Of a DNA stretch of 64,000 nt, positions 1 to 9,329 are shown one piece after another. Made by a program: the position numbers and the translations under genes. The notes beneath the pieces were generated by a model. That model saw only the letters and a list, made by a program, of their open reading frames with translations, was not told where the DNA came from and ran no database searches. Position 1 is the first letter of the stretch; each line of letters starts with the position of its first letter. Source of the DNA: Pseudomonas sp. FP198 (GTDB taxonomy: Bacteria; Pseudomonadota; Gammaproteobacteria; Pseudomonadales; Pseudomonadaceae); assembly GCF_030687895.1 (NCBI RefSeq), contig NZ_CP117452.1, positions 2,993,501-3,057,500 on the forward strand. The letters run 5' to 3'.

Positions 1-787
1 TGCGCCGGGCCATTGGAACCTGAACAAGGTGGAGCTTCCCTTCACCCCGCTCGACGGTGAGTTCCACACGCCCCTGGCCGCATTGCGCGAGGCCTTGCAG
101 GGCGGCGGCGCGCTGCTGTTGAGCAATCCACATAACCCGCTGGGCAAAGTGTTCGGGCGCGACGAACTCAAGGCCGTGGCGGACATTTGTATCGAGCAGG
201 ACGCCTGGATCATTTCCGACGAGATCCATGCCGAACTGTGCTTCGATGGCCGCGTGCACATCCCCACCGCCAGCCTCGGTGCGGAGATTGCCGAGCGCAC
301 CATCACGCTGATGTCGGCCAGCAAGGCGTACAACATCGCGGGGCTGAAAACCTCCTTTGCGATCATCCAGAACGCCAGGCTGCGCGAGCGGGTCAACGGC
401 GCCAGGGCCGGCATGGTCGACAGCGTCAATGCCCTGGGCCTGGAGGCGACTCGTGCCGCCTACAGCGAAGCAGGTCCGTGGCTGGAGGCATTAAAGGCCT
501 ACCTGCAAGCCAACCGGGATTACCTGGTCGACGCGGTGAAGAACCGCCTGCCGGGCGTCACCATGACCGTGCCCCAGGGGACCTACCTGGCGTGGCTGGA
601 TTGCTCCGGACTGGGGCTGGACGATCCGCAAGGGTTTTTCCTGAAGGAAGCCAGGGTCGGCTTGAGCGCCGGAATGGATTTTGGCGATGACGCCGGGCAA
701 TTCGTGCGGTTGAACTTCGGTTGCCCGAGGGCCTTGCTGGAGGAAGGTCTTGCGCGGATGGAGCGGAGCCTGAAGGCGAGAGGCTGA
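1..787 (+). CDS. PatB/MalY-type PLP-dependent C-S lyase (5' end cut by window)
   Basis: The frame is open from base 2, so the gene begins upstream; about 261 C-terminal residues are visible, while MalY/PatB proteins are about 385-390 long. Visible motifs are SNPHNPLGKVF, SDEIHAEL and SASKAYNIAGLK, the last carrying the presumed PLP-binding lysine (codon 323-325). These identify a fold-type I aminotransferase-like enzyme of the MalY/PatB group, which usually cleaves C-S bonds of cystathionine or cysteine conjugates in the cytoplasm. The exact substrate cannot be read from the sequence. The in-frame GTG at 29 is not a credible start because homology-like sequence continues before it. Confidence 0.85.
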   Translation, partial: APGHWNLNKVELPFTPLDGEFHTPLAALREALQGGGALLLSNPHNPLGKVFGRDELKAVADICIEQDAWIISDEIHAELCFDGRVHIPTASLGAEIAERTITLMSASKAYNIAGLKTSFAIIQNARLRERVNGARAGMVDSVNALGLEATRAAYSEAGPWLEALKAYLQANRDYLVDAVKNRLPGVTMTVPQGTYLAWLDCSGLGLDDPQGFFLKEARVGLSAGMDFGDDAGQFVRLNFGCPRALLEEGLARMERSLKARG

Positions 788-807
788 TCGGGCCGACAAT
801 GAGCTCT

Positions 808-902
808 TGTGGCGAGGGGATTTATCCCCGCTGGGTCGCGCAGCGGCCCCGTTTTTTCTACGGTCGCTGCGCAACCGAGCGGGGATAAATCCCCTCACCA
901 CA
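808..902. repeat. Type A inverted repeat (GTGGCGAGGGGATTTATCCCC family), copy 1
   Basis: The left arm begins TGTGGCGAGGGGATTTATCC and the right arm ends GGGATAAATCCCCTCACCACA, so the two are near-complementary around a short centre. It lies between the convergent PatB-like and VOC genes. It is one of eight such elements in this window and could act as a bidirectional hairpin or simply be a dispersed repeat. Apparent ORFs beginning MARGFIPAG are translations of its arms. Confidence 0.9.
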
Positions 903-926
903 GGAGCAGATCACCTCAAGATCGGG

Positions 927-1331
927 TCAATCATGCATATCCGGGGTATGCACAAAGCACAACTTGTTGCCCTCCGGATCCCGGCAGTAGGCCCCGAAAT
1001 AGTCTTTTGAATATTGCGGCCTCGGCCCCGGCGCGCCTTCGTCGAAGCCGCCCATGGCGATGGCCATTTCCCAGGCTGCGCGGACGGTTTGCTGTGAATC
1101 GGCGGCGAAGCTTACTTGCATGCCATTGCCCCAGGTCGCGAGCAGGCCATTGATCGGCACCTGGACGAACACCTGCGGCCAATGCCTGCCGGGCTGATGC
1201 CAGCCTTCCCCGGGTGGGCCCGAGTCGTCTTCGCTGTCCATGCGCACCAACCCCAGGCACCCCAGCACGGCATCATAAAAAGCGACCATTTTCGGTAGAT
1301 CCCGCGCACCAATCTGAATGTGACTGAACAT
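927..1331 (-). CDS. VOC-family (glyoxalase/bleomycin-resistance fold) protein
   Basis: A 134-residue protein with the usual single VOC module: FSHIQIGARDLPKMVAFYDAVLG at the start and YFGAYCRDPEGNKLCFV at the end. VOC proteins bind a divalent metal and act as lyases, dioxygenases or binding proteins; the substrate here is not predictable. I chose the ATG at 1331 because AAGGAG lies six bases upstream; an ATG ten codons earlier has no such site. It is monocistronic and converges on the PatB-like gene across a type A repeat. Confidence 0.85.
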   Translation of the reverse strand: MFSHIQIGARDLPKMVAFYDAVLGCLGLVRMDSEDDSGPPGEGWHQPGRHWPQVFVQVPINGLLATWGNGMQVSFAADSQQTVRAAWEMAIAMGGFDEGAPGPRPQYSKDYFGAYCRDPEGNKLCFVHTPDMHD

Positions 1332-1509
1332 GCCCTTCTCCTTATGAAGCCTTGTTGTCATTGGAGAGCATGACCGTGTCCACGTTCAGCCGAACATGAA
1401 CACGGTCGACAAAACGCTCGCTCATCGACCGATGGGAAAATCCGACCGAACTCTGCCTGAAACGCCACAGTCCACCCTCCATCGCAACCACCTGCCATGG
1501 AGAACGAAA

Positions 1510-2367
1510 ATGGCCGATTACCCAACCCCACCCTTCCCCAAACAAAGCCAACCCGTCCCCGGCAGCCAGCAGAAGATGGACCCGTATCCGGACTGCGGTG
1601 AACAAAGCTACAAGGGTTCCGGTCGCCTGGCGAACAAGATTGCCCTGATCACCGGCGCCGACAGCGGGATCGGGCGCGCGGTAGCGATTGCCTTCGCCCG
1701 CGAAGGGGCTGACGTGGTCATCTCCTACCTGAACGAGCACGAGGATGCCAAGGAGACCGCGCGCTGGGTCGAACAGGCCGGTCGGCAATGCTTGCTCCTG
1801 CCGGGCGACCTGGCGGACAAGGCCCAGTGCCGCATGGTCGTCGATGAAACCGTGGCGCGCTTCGGCCGCATCGACGTCCTCGTCAATAACGCCGCGTTCC
1901 AGATGACTCACGAAACCCTGGAAGAGATTCCGGACGAAGAATGGGTGCGCACGTTCGATATCAACATCACCGCAATGTTCAGGATCTGTCAGGCCGCGGT
2001 GCCGCACATGAAGGCCGGCGGATCGATCATCAACACCACCTCGGTCAATTCGGACATGCCCAAGCCGACGTTGCTGGCCTATGCCACGACCAAAGGCGCC
2101 ATCGCCAATTTCACCGGTGGCCTGGCGCAGATGCTCGGGCCCAAGGGCATCCGGGTAAACAGCGTCGCACCAGGGCCGATCTGGACACCGCTGATCGTTG
2201 CCACGATGCCCGAGGAAGAAGTGCAGAACTTCGGTTCCCAGACCCCACTGGGCCGCCCCGGCCAGCCCGTGGAGGTAGCGCCGATCTTCGTGCTGCTGGC
2301 CTCGGATGAGTCCAGCTATATTTCCGGCTCGCGGTATGCGGTGACCGGGGGCAAGCCGATCCTATAA
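1510..2367 (+). CDS. YghA/YhdF-like SDR oxidoreductase
   Basis: A 285-residue NAD(P)-dependent short-chain dehydrogenase with an N-terminal Pro-rich extension (PTPPFPKQSQPVPG) typical of the YghA/YhdF (general stress protein 39) branch. The cofactor motif TGADSGIG is at 48-55, NNAA at 126-129, catalytic Ser178, Tyr191 and Lys195. It probably reduces small aldehydes or ketones in the cytoplasm; the natural substrate is unknown. The ATG at 1510 has GGAGA about eight bases upstream and starts the conserved MADYPTPPFP sequence; an upstream in-frame ATG at 1396 lacks support. The family is often induced in general stress, which is an inference here. Confidence 0.9.
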   Translation: MADYPTPPFPKQSQPVPGSQQKMDPYPDCGEQSYKGSGRLANKIALITGADSGIGRAVAIAFAREGADVVISYLNEHEDAKETARWVEQAGRQCLLLPGDLADKAQCRMVVDETVARFGRIDVLVNNAAFQMTHETLEEIPDEEWVRTFDINITAMFRICQAAVPHMKAGGSIINTTSVNSDMPKPTLLAYATTKGAIANFTGGLAQMLGPKGIRVNSVAPGPIWTPLIVATMPEEEVQNFGSQTPLGRPGQPVEVAPIFVLLASDESSYISGSRYAVTGGKPIL

Positions 2368-2390
2368 ATGTATGTGGCAAGGGGGCTTTT

Positions 2391-2512
2391 TGTGGCGAGG
2401 GGATTTATCCCCGCTGGGGCGCGAAGCGGCCCTAAATCAGGACACCTCGGTAAATCAGGGAAGATCAAGAGGTCTGCTTCGCAGCCCAGCGGGGATAAAT
2501 CCCCTCGCCACA
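2391..2512. repeat. Type A inverted repeat, copy 2
   Basis: Left arm TGTGGCGAGGGGATTTATCC and right arm ending AAATCCCCTCGCCACA flank a centre with GCGAAGCGGCCC-like sequence. It lies between the convergent SDR and DUF421 genes. A short tail after it repeats TTCGCCACAGTAAG twice. Confidence 0.92.
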
Positions 2513-2560
2513 AAAGCTCCTTCGCCACAGTAAGCCTTCGCCACAGTAAGGATGTCAGCT

Positions 2561-3004
2561 CTACTCCTTGGCAATCACCGAAATCTTCCCGTTGCGTTCG
2601 ATGATCGCGAACTTGATCTGATCCAGCGTCTCGATACCCTGGCTCGATCGCGCCGCTTCCATGATGTCGGCCTCCACCAGCCGCGCGTGGCGCATGCGGC
2701 CCCGCAGGATGCGCCCGTCCTCGACGATCACGGTCGGCCCGCCGTCGATCAGCCGCGAGACCCAGTTGGAGCGCAGCTTGAGCAACGAGAAGCCAACGTC
2801 GATGGCGATCAGCGTGACGATCACCATAAACGCGTTGGTCATCGAGAAGTCGTCCCCCAACAACGCCTGCTGCGTGGCCTCGCCAATGATCATCAACAGG
2901 ACGAAATCGAAGGTGGTGAGTTCCGCCAGCGAGCGACGCCCGGCGATCTTGAACAGCACCATCAATACCACGTACATCGCGGCGGCTCGCAGTACCGAAT
3001 CCAT
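2561..3004 (-). CDS. DUF421/YetF-like membrane protein
   Basis: A 147-residue protein with hydrophobic segments in the first 75 residues (roughly 6-24, 33-50 and 57-75) followed by a soluble domain with the DUF421 pattern DGGPTVIVEDGRILRGRMRHARL. Members are inner-membrane proteins of unknown function. The ATG at 3004 has AGGTGA at the end of the upstream gene, leaving only seven bases between stop and start, so the two are likely co-transcribed. It is the last gene of a CinA-type/one-TM/DUF421 trio and converges on the SDR. Confidence 0.85.
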   Translation of the reverse strand: MDSVLRAAAMYVVLMVLFKIAGRRSLAELTTFDFVLLMIIGEATQQALLGDDFSMTNAFMVIVTLIAIDVGFSLLKLRSNWVSRLIDGGPTVIVEDGRILRGRMRHARLVEADIMEAARSSQGIETLDQIKFAIIERNGKISVIAKE

Positions 3005-3011
3005 ACGTCAC

Positions 3012-3530
3012 CTATGGAAAGATGAGTTGATTGAACGTGACCTCGGCGCCATTGTTCGTTTTGATGTGGCTTTGATAGGTACCGAGGCCTTCTCCAAGCA
3101 ATGACAGGTGCAAGTTGGCCCGCCCCTGTTGATCAGCCTGGACCCAGACCTTCATGCCCGGCCCCGCGGCCGCTGAACGCACGGGCTGCGGTTGCACGCT
3201 CTGCACGTCAAACCCCTCCAGCCAATCGCCGTCGAGTTCCACCTCCAGCACTGCGTTGGAAGGGCCCTGCAGACGGATGACCAGCGGGTTGGTCGAGCCG
3301 TTGCGGTGGAACATCTCGTATTCGACGCCGATGCTGCCATCAGCGCTTTGCGCTTCGCGACTGCTCAGCGGCCCGCGGGAAAACAGCCCGAGTAGGGTCA
3401 GGATCACCAACAGCACCAATACGTACCAACCCACCCGCTCGAAACGCCAGACTTTGTGCTGGAATGCCATGTCCTCGCGCACCGGAAACTGACGGCTACG
3501 GTGGTCGTCCTGTTCGCACTGATCGGTCAT
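3012..3530 (-). CDS. Uncharacterised single-pass membrane protein
   Basis: A 172-residue protein with a charged N-terminus, one hydrophobic helix at about 34-50, and a C-terminal domain of beta-type sequence likely facing the periplasm. I do not recognise the family. The ATG at 3530 is chosen because AGGAG precedes it; the longer frame reaching 3668 runs through the end of the upstream CinA-type gene. It starts ten bases after the CinA-type stop codon and ends seven bases before the DUF421 start, so all three read as one operon. Confidence 0.75.
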   Translation of the reverse strand: MTDQCEQDDHRSRQFPVREDMAFQHKVWRFERVGWYVLVLLVILTLLGLFSRGPLSSREAQSADGSIGVEYEMFHRNGSTNPLVIRLQGPSNAVLEVELDGDWLEGFDVQSVQPQPVRSAAAGPGMKVWVQADQQGRANLHLSLLGEGLGTYQSHIKTNNGAEVTFNQLIFP

Positions 3531-3540
3531 GAGCCCTCTC

Positions 3541-4041
3541 CTATCGAAGTTCACCGGCCAAAGCGCGCTGGTGATAGCCGGGCAACTGCTGCAAGGCGTA
3601 CTCGCTGGAGAGCAACTGCACCTGGCGCCGGTCGCCAAAGAACCGCTCCTGGCGGCTGAACAGCGCACGGTGCCCGTTCACTTCAAACGCCCAGGCAAAA
3701 CAGACCGTGCCGGCGGGTATGCCGTCCTTGTCGTCCGGCCCCAGCAGCCCGGTGGTGGCGACCGCCACGTTGGCGTTGGCGTCGCGCAGTGCGCCCAAGG
3801 CCATTTCCTCGGCGACTTCGCGACTGGTGAGATTGAAGGTATCGATGGTGCGCGGCTTGACGCCGAGCAAGCGCTGCTTGGCTTCGGGGGAATACACCAC
3901 ATAGCCGCTTTCGATCAGCGAGCCACTGCCCGGCACTTCGGCCAGCAGCGTGACGATCAGCCCGGCGGTGCAGGATTCGGCGGTGGTCAGGCGCAGTTCA
4001 TGTTCTTGCAGATAATCAACCAGGGATTGGGCAACAGTCAT
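3541..4041 (-). CDS. pncC: CinA C-terminal-type nicotinamide-nucleotide amidohydrolase
   Basis: A 166-residue stand-alone CinA C-terminal domain with TAESCTAGLI at 19-28, VVYSPEAKQRLLGV and ATTGLLGPD. This family (PncC/YgaD/YdeJ) deamidates nicotinamide mononucleotide to nicotinate mononucleotide, recycling NMN made by NAD-dependent DNA ligase. Length fits the single-domain form. It is the first gene of a minus-strand trio. Pseudomonads may carry more than one CinA-type paralogue, so this copy could be a divergent relative; the pncC symbol is a family-level call. Confidence 0.75.
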   Translation of the reverse strand: MTVAQSLVDYLQEHELRLTTAESCTAGLIVTLLAEVPGSGSLIESGYVVYSPEAKQRLLGVKPRTIDTFNLTSREVAEEMALGALRDANANVAVATTGLLGPDDKDGIPAGTVCFAWAFEVNGHRALFSRQERFFGDRRQVQLLSSEYALQQLPGYHQRALAGELR

Positions 4042-4208
4042 GGCATACAGTCCTTAATGGATGCTGATGGGTTGACCCTTGCCGTTTCGAATCATTCCCT
4101 TTATCGCGCCGCCGTCCGGCCCGGCCAAATAAATGAAACCCCGGGCAGATCCTGTACCTCATAACGGTATGAGCCTCGCGCAGAGGCTGTCCTGATCAGG
4201 AGGTCGTC

Positions 4209-4820
4209 ATGTCGGTACTTTTCGTCAAACTGTTCACCCATCCGGAATTCGCCTGGGGGGACATTCGCGAGCAGGAACAGGCTCATCCCCACCATTACCT
4301 GGCCCATCTGCTGTTGCTTGCACTGATTCCGGCGGTGTGCCTGTTCATCGGTACCACATGGACCGGCTGGAGCCTGGCCGAAAACGAGACCGTGAGGCTG
4401 AGTCATGCCAGCGCCTTGCAACTGTGCGCCCTGCTGTACGTGACCATCGTTGTCGGCGTCACGCTGATGGGGCTGTTCATCCGCTGGATGTCGCGCACCT
4501 TCGAGGCCCGGCCCACGGTCAACCAATGCATCGGTTTCGCCGCCTACACCGCAACCCCGTACTTCCTCGCCGGGATCTTCGGGGTGTACCCCAGCCGTTG
4601 GCTGGCGGTGGTGGTCCTGTTGCTGGCTTCGGTCTACTCGACATTCCTGCTGTTCGTCGGCCTGCCGAAGTTCATGGGCCTGAAGAAGGAACAAGGGCTG
4701 TTGTATTCGGCGAGCGTCTGGGGTGTGGGTTTGCTGGTGCTGGTCACGATCCTGGTGGAAATGATCCTGCTATGGTTCAACTATCTGCAACCGGAGTATT
4801 TGCGCGTGCCGGTGGGCTGA
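4209..4820 (+). CDS. YIP1-family inner-membrane protein
   Basis: A 203-residue protein with about five hydrophobic helices (near 32-50, 70-92, 107-125, 128-150, 163-190) and the Yip1-type start PEFAWGDIREQE followed by GFAAYTATPYFLAGIFG. Bacterial YIP1 proteins are integral membrane proteins of unknown role. A strong AGGAGG Shine-Dalgarno lies seven bases before ATG 4209. The gene stands alone between the divergent CinA-type operon and the CheB/CheR kinase. Confidence 0.8.
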   Translation: MSVLFVKLFTHPEFAWGDIREQEQAHPHHYLAHLLLLALIPAVCLFIGTTWTGWSLAENETVRLSHASALQLCALLYVTIVVGVTLMGLFIRWMSRTFEARPTVNQCIGFAAYTATPYFLAGIFGVYPSRWLAVVVLLLASVYSTFLLFVGLPKFMGLKKEQGLLYSASVWGVGLLVLVTILVEMILLWFNYLQPEYLRVPVG

Positions 4821-4976
4821 CCTTGTGTGAATGGCTCACAATGGCGGTAGCTGCGGTCAGGCGAATATCAGCTTCGCAATCTTCGCCCAACCCGACTATC
4901 CTGCGAGTTTTTGCACCCTGAACATCGAGGCGGAAGCGCTGGACCGCTCCGCCGCCCTTCCTAAGGCCAATGTCAT

Positions 4977-7900
4977 ATGTCTTCACCAAGCAAACGCTCT
5001 CCCAATGTGCCACAGCGACGAGAGCTGAGCCCCAGCAGCCTGGATTTTCCCGTAGTGGGAATTGGCGCCTCGGCGGGCGGTTTGCAGGCCATCAAGCAGT
5101 TCTTCGAGCACATGCCCAAGGACAACGGCATGGCGTTCGTGATCGTCCTGCATCTGGCCCCAGACCATCAGAGCATCGCCGACAGGATCATCCAGGAATC
5201 CACCAAGATGCCTGTGCTCCAGGTGTCCGAGACGGTCCCGATCCAGAAAAACCATGTCTATGTCATTTCCCCTGCCCATCACTTGTCGATGAACGACGGA
5301 TATCTGAAGGTCAAGCCGGCCGAGCCGCGCCTAGGCGGGCATGTGGCTATCGACCTGTTTTTCCGTGACCTGGCCGACGTACACAAGGAGCAAGCGTTCT
5401 GCCTGGTGCTATCGGGCACCGGCTCCGACGGCGCCGTGGGCCTGTCGCGCATCAAGGAACAAGGCGGCGTGACCATCGCCCAATCACCCCAGGACGCCGA
5501 GTTCGACGGCATGCCCCAGGCCGCTATCGACACCCAGATGGTCGACTTGGTGCTTCCCGTGGTGGAGATGCCGCAAAAGCTCCTGGAGCTGTGGCGAAAT
5601 TCTCGGGAAATTCGCCTGCCGACGGCCAACGATCCGGAGATCAATGCCCAACCGCCAACCTCCGAGCGCGAAGCGGCCGCCGCCGAGCAGTCGCTGCATG
5701 ACATCCTGGTGCAACTGCGCGCCGGCACCGGGCATGACTTCAAGCATTACAAGCGGGCCACCGTGTTGCGACGCATCGAGAGGCGCATGCAGGTCACCAC
5801 CCAACCAGATTTGGGCGCCTACTACGCGTATCTGCAAAATCATCCCGAGGAAACCAAGGCGCTGCTGGGCGACCTGCTGATCGGCGTGACCAATTTCTTT
5901 CGCGATCGCGAGGCCTTCGAAGCCCTGGAGCGCGACGTCCTGCCCAACCTGTTGAAGCCGGTCGAGCCGGGTAGCGCGCCGCCTGAGGAAATCAGGGTCT
6001 GGTCGGCCGGCTGCTCCACCGGCGAAGAGGCCTATACCCTGGCCATGTTGCTCAGCGATCAGCTACAGCACGATTCGAGCAACGCGATGCTGCAGATATT
6101 CGCCACCGACATCGACGAGCGCGCCATTACCGTGGGGCGTGGCGGCGCCTATCCGGAAGCGATCATTACTGACGTACCGCCCACTCGCCTGCGCCAATAT
6201 TTCCTGAAGGAAGGCGCGACTTACCGCGTGCGCCAGGAAATCCGCGAGCGCGTGCTGTTTGCCAAGCACAGCCTGCTGTCGGACCCGCCGTTCTCGCAGA
6301 TCGACCTGATCGTCTGCCGCAACCTGCTGATCTACCTCGACCGCGATGTGCAGCGTGAAATCCTGCAGATGTTCCACTTTGCCTTGCGACCGGGAGGCTA
6401 TCTGTTCCTCGGCTCCTCGGAATCAGCCGACGCCTGCCATGAACTGTTCAGTCCGGTGGACAAGCGCAACCGGATCTTCCGGGCCAAATATGGTACCGCC
6501 AGCAGCCGGCGCACGCCAACCATGCCCCGCGGCGGTTACGTGCGCAGCACTTCATCCCTGGCCGCACCGCAGATCATGACGCCGCGCAAGGTATCGTTCG
6601 CCGATATTCATCTGCGGGCCATCGAGCGGGCCGCGCCACCGAGCATCATTGTCGACAGCAATGCCGAGATCTTGCACATGACCGAAAGCGCCGGCCGTTA
6701 CCTGCGTCATGTCGGTGGCGAGATGACCCGCAACCTGCTGACGCTGATCAATCCACAGTTGCGCCTGGAAATCCGCACCGCGTTGTTCCAGGTCAACCAG
6801 AACGGCCAACCGGTCAAGTCTCGCCAGGTCAATCTGGAGCGTGATGGGCAGCGCTTCCTGGTGGATCTGCTGGTCCAGCCCTATCGCGACGAGCTGTCCG
6901 ACGGCGAATTTGCCCTCGTTGTATTCGAGGAGGAAGAAGTCGATCCCAGCCATCAGGTGGCCGCCATCACCAGCCAGACCGAAAACCAGGTGCTGGCCAA
7001 CCTGGAGCGGGAGCTGCAGCGGACCAAGTCGCACCTGCAGGACACCATCGAGCAGGCTGAAGTCTCCAGTGAGGAACTCAAGGCCTCCAACGAAGAGATG
7101 CAGGCCATCAACGAGGAGTTGCGCTCGGCCACCGAGGAGTTGGAAACCAGCAAGGAAGAGCTGCAATCGATCAACGAAGAGTTGCTGACGGTCAACTACG
7201 AGCTCAAGACCAAGGTCGAGGAAACCGACAAGATCAACGACTACCTCACCAACCTGATCGCCTCCACCGACATTGCCACGGTGTTCGTCGACCGCAGCAT
7301 GCGCATCAAGTGGTTCACCCCCAGGGCCACGGAGATCTTCAGCATGCTGCCCGTGGACACGGGCCGGTCGTTGCTGGATATCACTCACCGCCTCGATTAT
7401 GCGGACATGGCCGCGGACGCCACCCAGGTGTTCGAGTCGTTGAACATGATCGAGCGAGAAGTCAGCAGCAGCAACGATCGCTGGTACATCGCCCGGCTAT
7501 TGCCCTACCGCTCCAGCGAAGACCACATCGACGGCACGGTGTTGACCTTCATCGACATCACCAAGCGCCGGGCCGCTGAAGAGGAGCTGCGCCTGGGCGA
7601 GGAGCGCATGCGCCTGGTCGCCGAAAGCACCCGCGACTACGCAATCATCCTGCTCGACGAACACGGTGTGATCACCAGCTGGAACACCGGGGCGCAGCTG
7701 ATTTTCGGCCACACCAAGGGCGAAGCCGAAGGCGCTTATTACGATTTCCTGTTTACCCCCGAAGACCGCGCCATCGGTGCTCCGGAAACCGAGCTGAGCA
7801 CCGCTCGCACCAAAGGCCGCTGCGAAGACGAGCGCTGGCATCAACGCAAGGACGGCAGCCGCTTCTTCTGCAGCGGCGAAGTCACGCTGCTCAGTGGCGA

Positions 7901-9122
7901 CTACTTGCAGGGCTACGTGAAGATTGCCCGTGATCTCACCGGCCACAAGCGCCTGCATGAAGAACAGACCCAGCGGCTGATGGAAACCCAGAACACCAAC
8001 CATCTGAAAGACGAGTTCTTCGCGGTCATGTCCCACGAGCTCAAGCACCCGTTGAACCTGATCCAGCTCAATGCCGAGTTGCTGCGCCGCCTGCCGGTGA
8101 CCAAGACAGTCACCGCGGCGGCCAGGGCCGTGAATACCATCTGCGACGCCGTCACCAGCCAGGCGCGCATCATCGACGACCTGCTGGACGTGGCCCGGGT
8201 ACGCACCGGCAAGCTCAAGCTCAAGCGTTTGGCGGTCGATCTCGGGCGCGTGCTCCAAGACATCTACACCGTGGTCATCAACGACAACCACCCGAACAAG
8301 GTCACCCTGGAACTCCCCGAAGGGCCCGGCAGCGAACTGATTGTCAACGCCGATCCGACCCGACTGGAGCAGATCATCTGGAACCTGGTGAACAACGCGC
8401 TGAAATTTACCCCGAACGGCGGCCGCGTGCAGTTGATCGCCAGCCAGGACGGGCGCATGGCTCGCCTGGACGTCAAGGATTCAGGCGTCGGTATTGCCGC
8501 GGAACACTTGAACGAGGTGTTCGGCCTGTTCGGCCAGGCCGAGACCCAGCATGCGACCCATCAGCGCGAAGGGCTGGGCATCGGCCTGTCGCTGGTACGG
8601 CAGTTGACCGAAGCCCACGGCGGCAGCGTCGAGGTCAAGTCCGAAGGGCTGGGCAAAGGCTGCACATTCACCATTCGCCTGCCCTTGAGCAACGCCGAAC
8701 TGGCGCCCAAGCCGCAAGCCTGCGAAGAGCAATCCGGACGTTTGAGCGGCTTGACGGTGTTGTTGGTGGACGACTCCCCCGACGTGCTCGATACCCTCAA
8801 GCTGCTGCTGGAAATGGAGGACGCGAACGTCGTTGCCTTCGATCAACCGTTGCAAGCGCTGGAAGCGGCCCGGGACGGCCGTTACGACGTGGTGATCTCG
8901 GACCTCGGCATGCCGGTGATGAATGGCCATGAACTGATGCAGGCGCTGCGCGAGTTGCCGCACATCAAAAACATCCCGGCCATCGCCCTGACCGGATACG
9001 GTGCCGCTATCGACCTGAACAAGTCGCAGCAGTCGGGGTTCGACCAGCACATCGGCAAACCGGTGTCCTATGACGAGTTGATCGAAGCGATCGAGCAGTT
9101 GCGGCGGGCGCGGGTTTACTAG
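4977..9122 (+). CDS. CheB-CheR-PAS hybrid histidine kinase with C-terminal receiver
   Basis: A 1381-residue cytoplasmic signalling protein. Domains in order: CheB-type methylesterase (about 25-205; Ser32, His59 and Asp151 match the triad), CheR-type methyltransferase (about 235-505; SAM loop VWSAGCSTGEEAYT at 341-354), a long coiled coil rich in EEL/NEE heptads (about 675-755), two PAS domains (about 755-860 and 880-1000), HisKA with SHELKHP (His1020), HATPase and a receiver with Asp1309 in SDLGMPVMNG. No membrane segment was seen. CheB/CheR normally modify chemoreceptor glutamates; in such fusions they may regulate the kinase or have other targets. The gene stands alone, with no chemotaxis genes beside it and no separate DNA-binding output. 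Confidence 0.92.
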   Translation: MSSPSKRSPNVPQRRELSPSSLDFPVVGIGASAGGLQAIKQFFEHMPKDNGMAFVIVLHLAPDHQSIADRIIQESTKMPVLQVSETVPIQKNHVYVISPAHHLSMNDGYLKVKPAEPRLGGHVAIDLFFRDLADVHKEQAFCLVLSGTGSDGAVGLSRIKEQGGVTIAQSPQDAEFDGMPQAAIDTQMVDLVLPVVEMPQKLLELWRNSREIRLPTANDPEINAQPPTSEREAAAAEQSLHDILVQLRAGTGHDFKHYKRATVLRRIERRMQVTTQPDLGAYYAYLQNHPEETKALLGDLLIGVTNFFRDREAFEALERDVLPNLLKPVEPGSAPPEEIRVWSAGCSTGEEAYTLAMLLSDQLQHDSSNAMLQIFATDIDERAITVGRGGAYPEAIITDVPPTRLRQYFLKEGATYRVRQEIRERVLFAKHSLLSDPPFSQIDLIVCRNLLIYLDRDVQREILQMFHFALRPGGYLFLGSSESADACHELFSPVDKRNRIFRAKYGTASSRRTPTMPRGGYVRSTSSLAAPQIMTPRKVSFADIHLRAIERAAPPSIIVDSNAEILHMTESAGRYLRHVGGEMTRNLLTLINPQLRLEIRTALFQVNQNGQPVKSRQVNLERDGQRFLVDLLVQPYRDELSDGEFALVVFEEEEVDPSHQVAAITSQTENQVLANLERELQRTKSHLQDTIEQAEVSSEELKASNEEMQAINEELRSATEELETSKEELQSINEELLTVNYELKTKVEETDKINDYLTNLIASTDIATVFVDRSMRIKWFTPRATEIFSMLPVDTGRSLLDITHRLDYADMAADATQVFESLNMIEREVSSSNDRWYIARLLPYRSSEDHIDGTVLTFIDITKRRAAEEELRLGEERMRLVAESTRDYAIILLDEHGVITSWNTGAQLIFGHTKGEAEGAYYDFLFTPEDRAIGAPETELSTARTKGRCEDERWHQRKDGSRFFCSGEVTLLSGDYLQGYVKIARDLTGHKRLHEEQTQRLMETQNTNHLKDEFFAVMSHELKHPLNLIQLNAELLRRLPVTKTVTAAARAVNTICDAVTSQARIIDDLLDVARVRTGKLKLKRLAVDLGRVLQDIYTVVINDNHPNKVTLELPEGPGSELIVNADPTRLEQIIWNLVNNALKFTPNGGRVQLIASQDGRMARLDVKDSGVGIAAEHLNEVFGLFGQAETQHATHQREGLGIGLSLVRQLTEAHGGSVEVKSEGLGKGCTFTIRLPLSNAELAPKPQACEEQSGRLSGLTVLLVDDSPDVLDTLKLLLEMEDANVVAFDQPLQALEAARDGRYDVVISDLGMPVMNGHELMQALRELPHIKNIPAIALTGYGAAIDLNKSQQSGFDQHIGKPVSYDELIEAIEQLRRARVY

Positions 9123-9169
9123 GAACCAGCAATATCTGGCAGAAACGCTCATTCGTGGCAGGTGTTATC

Positions 9170-9288
9170 TGTGGCGAGGGGATTTATCCCCGCTGGGCTG
9201 CGAAGCAGCCCTTGTGTCCATCCGATATACCGAGAAAGTAAGTTTTGGGTCGCTTCGCGCCCCAGCGGGGATAAATCCCCTCGCCACA
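9170..9288. repeat. Type A inverted repeat, copy 3
   Basis: Complete pair of arms (TGTGGCGAGGGGATTTATCC to ATAAATCCCCTCGCCACA) between the convergent CheB/CheR kinase and ligD genes. The left inner arm reads GGGCTGCGAAGCAGCCC and the right CGCTTCGCGCCCC, so the inner arms are only partly complementary. Confidence 0.92.
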
Positions 9289-9329
9289 ATAATTACACTT
9301 GCCACAGAGCGCCCCCTTCTTTCCAGGGG

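Noticed and set aside
807..1153. Open frames beginning MARGFIPAG or MWRGDLSPLG near the first type A repeat, and similar ones at every copy
   Set aside because: They are translations of repeat arms, have no ribosome-binding site and recur identically around unrelated genes.
1342..2007. Long minus-strand frames opposite the SDR and many other genes
   Set aside because: They are shadows of GC-rich coding sequence on the other strand and show no domain motifs.
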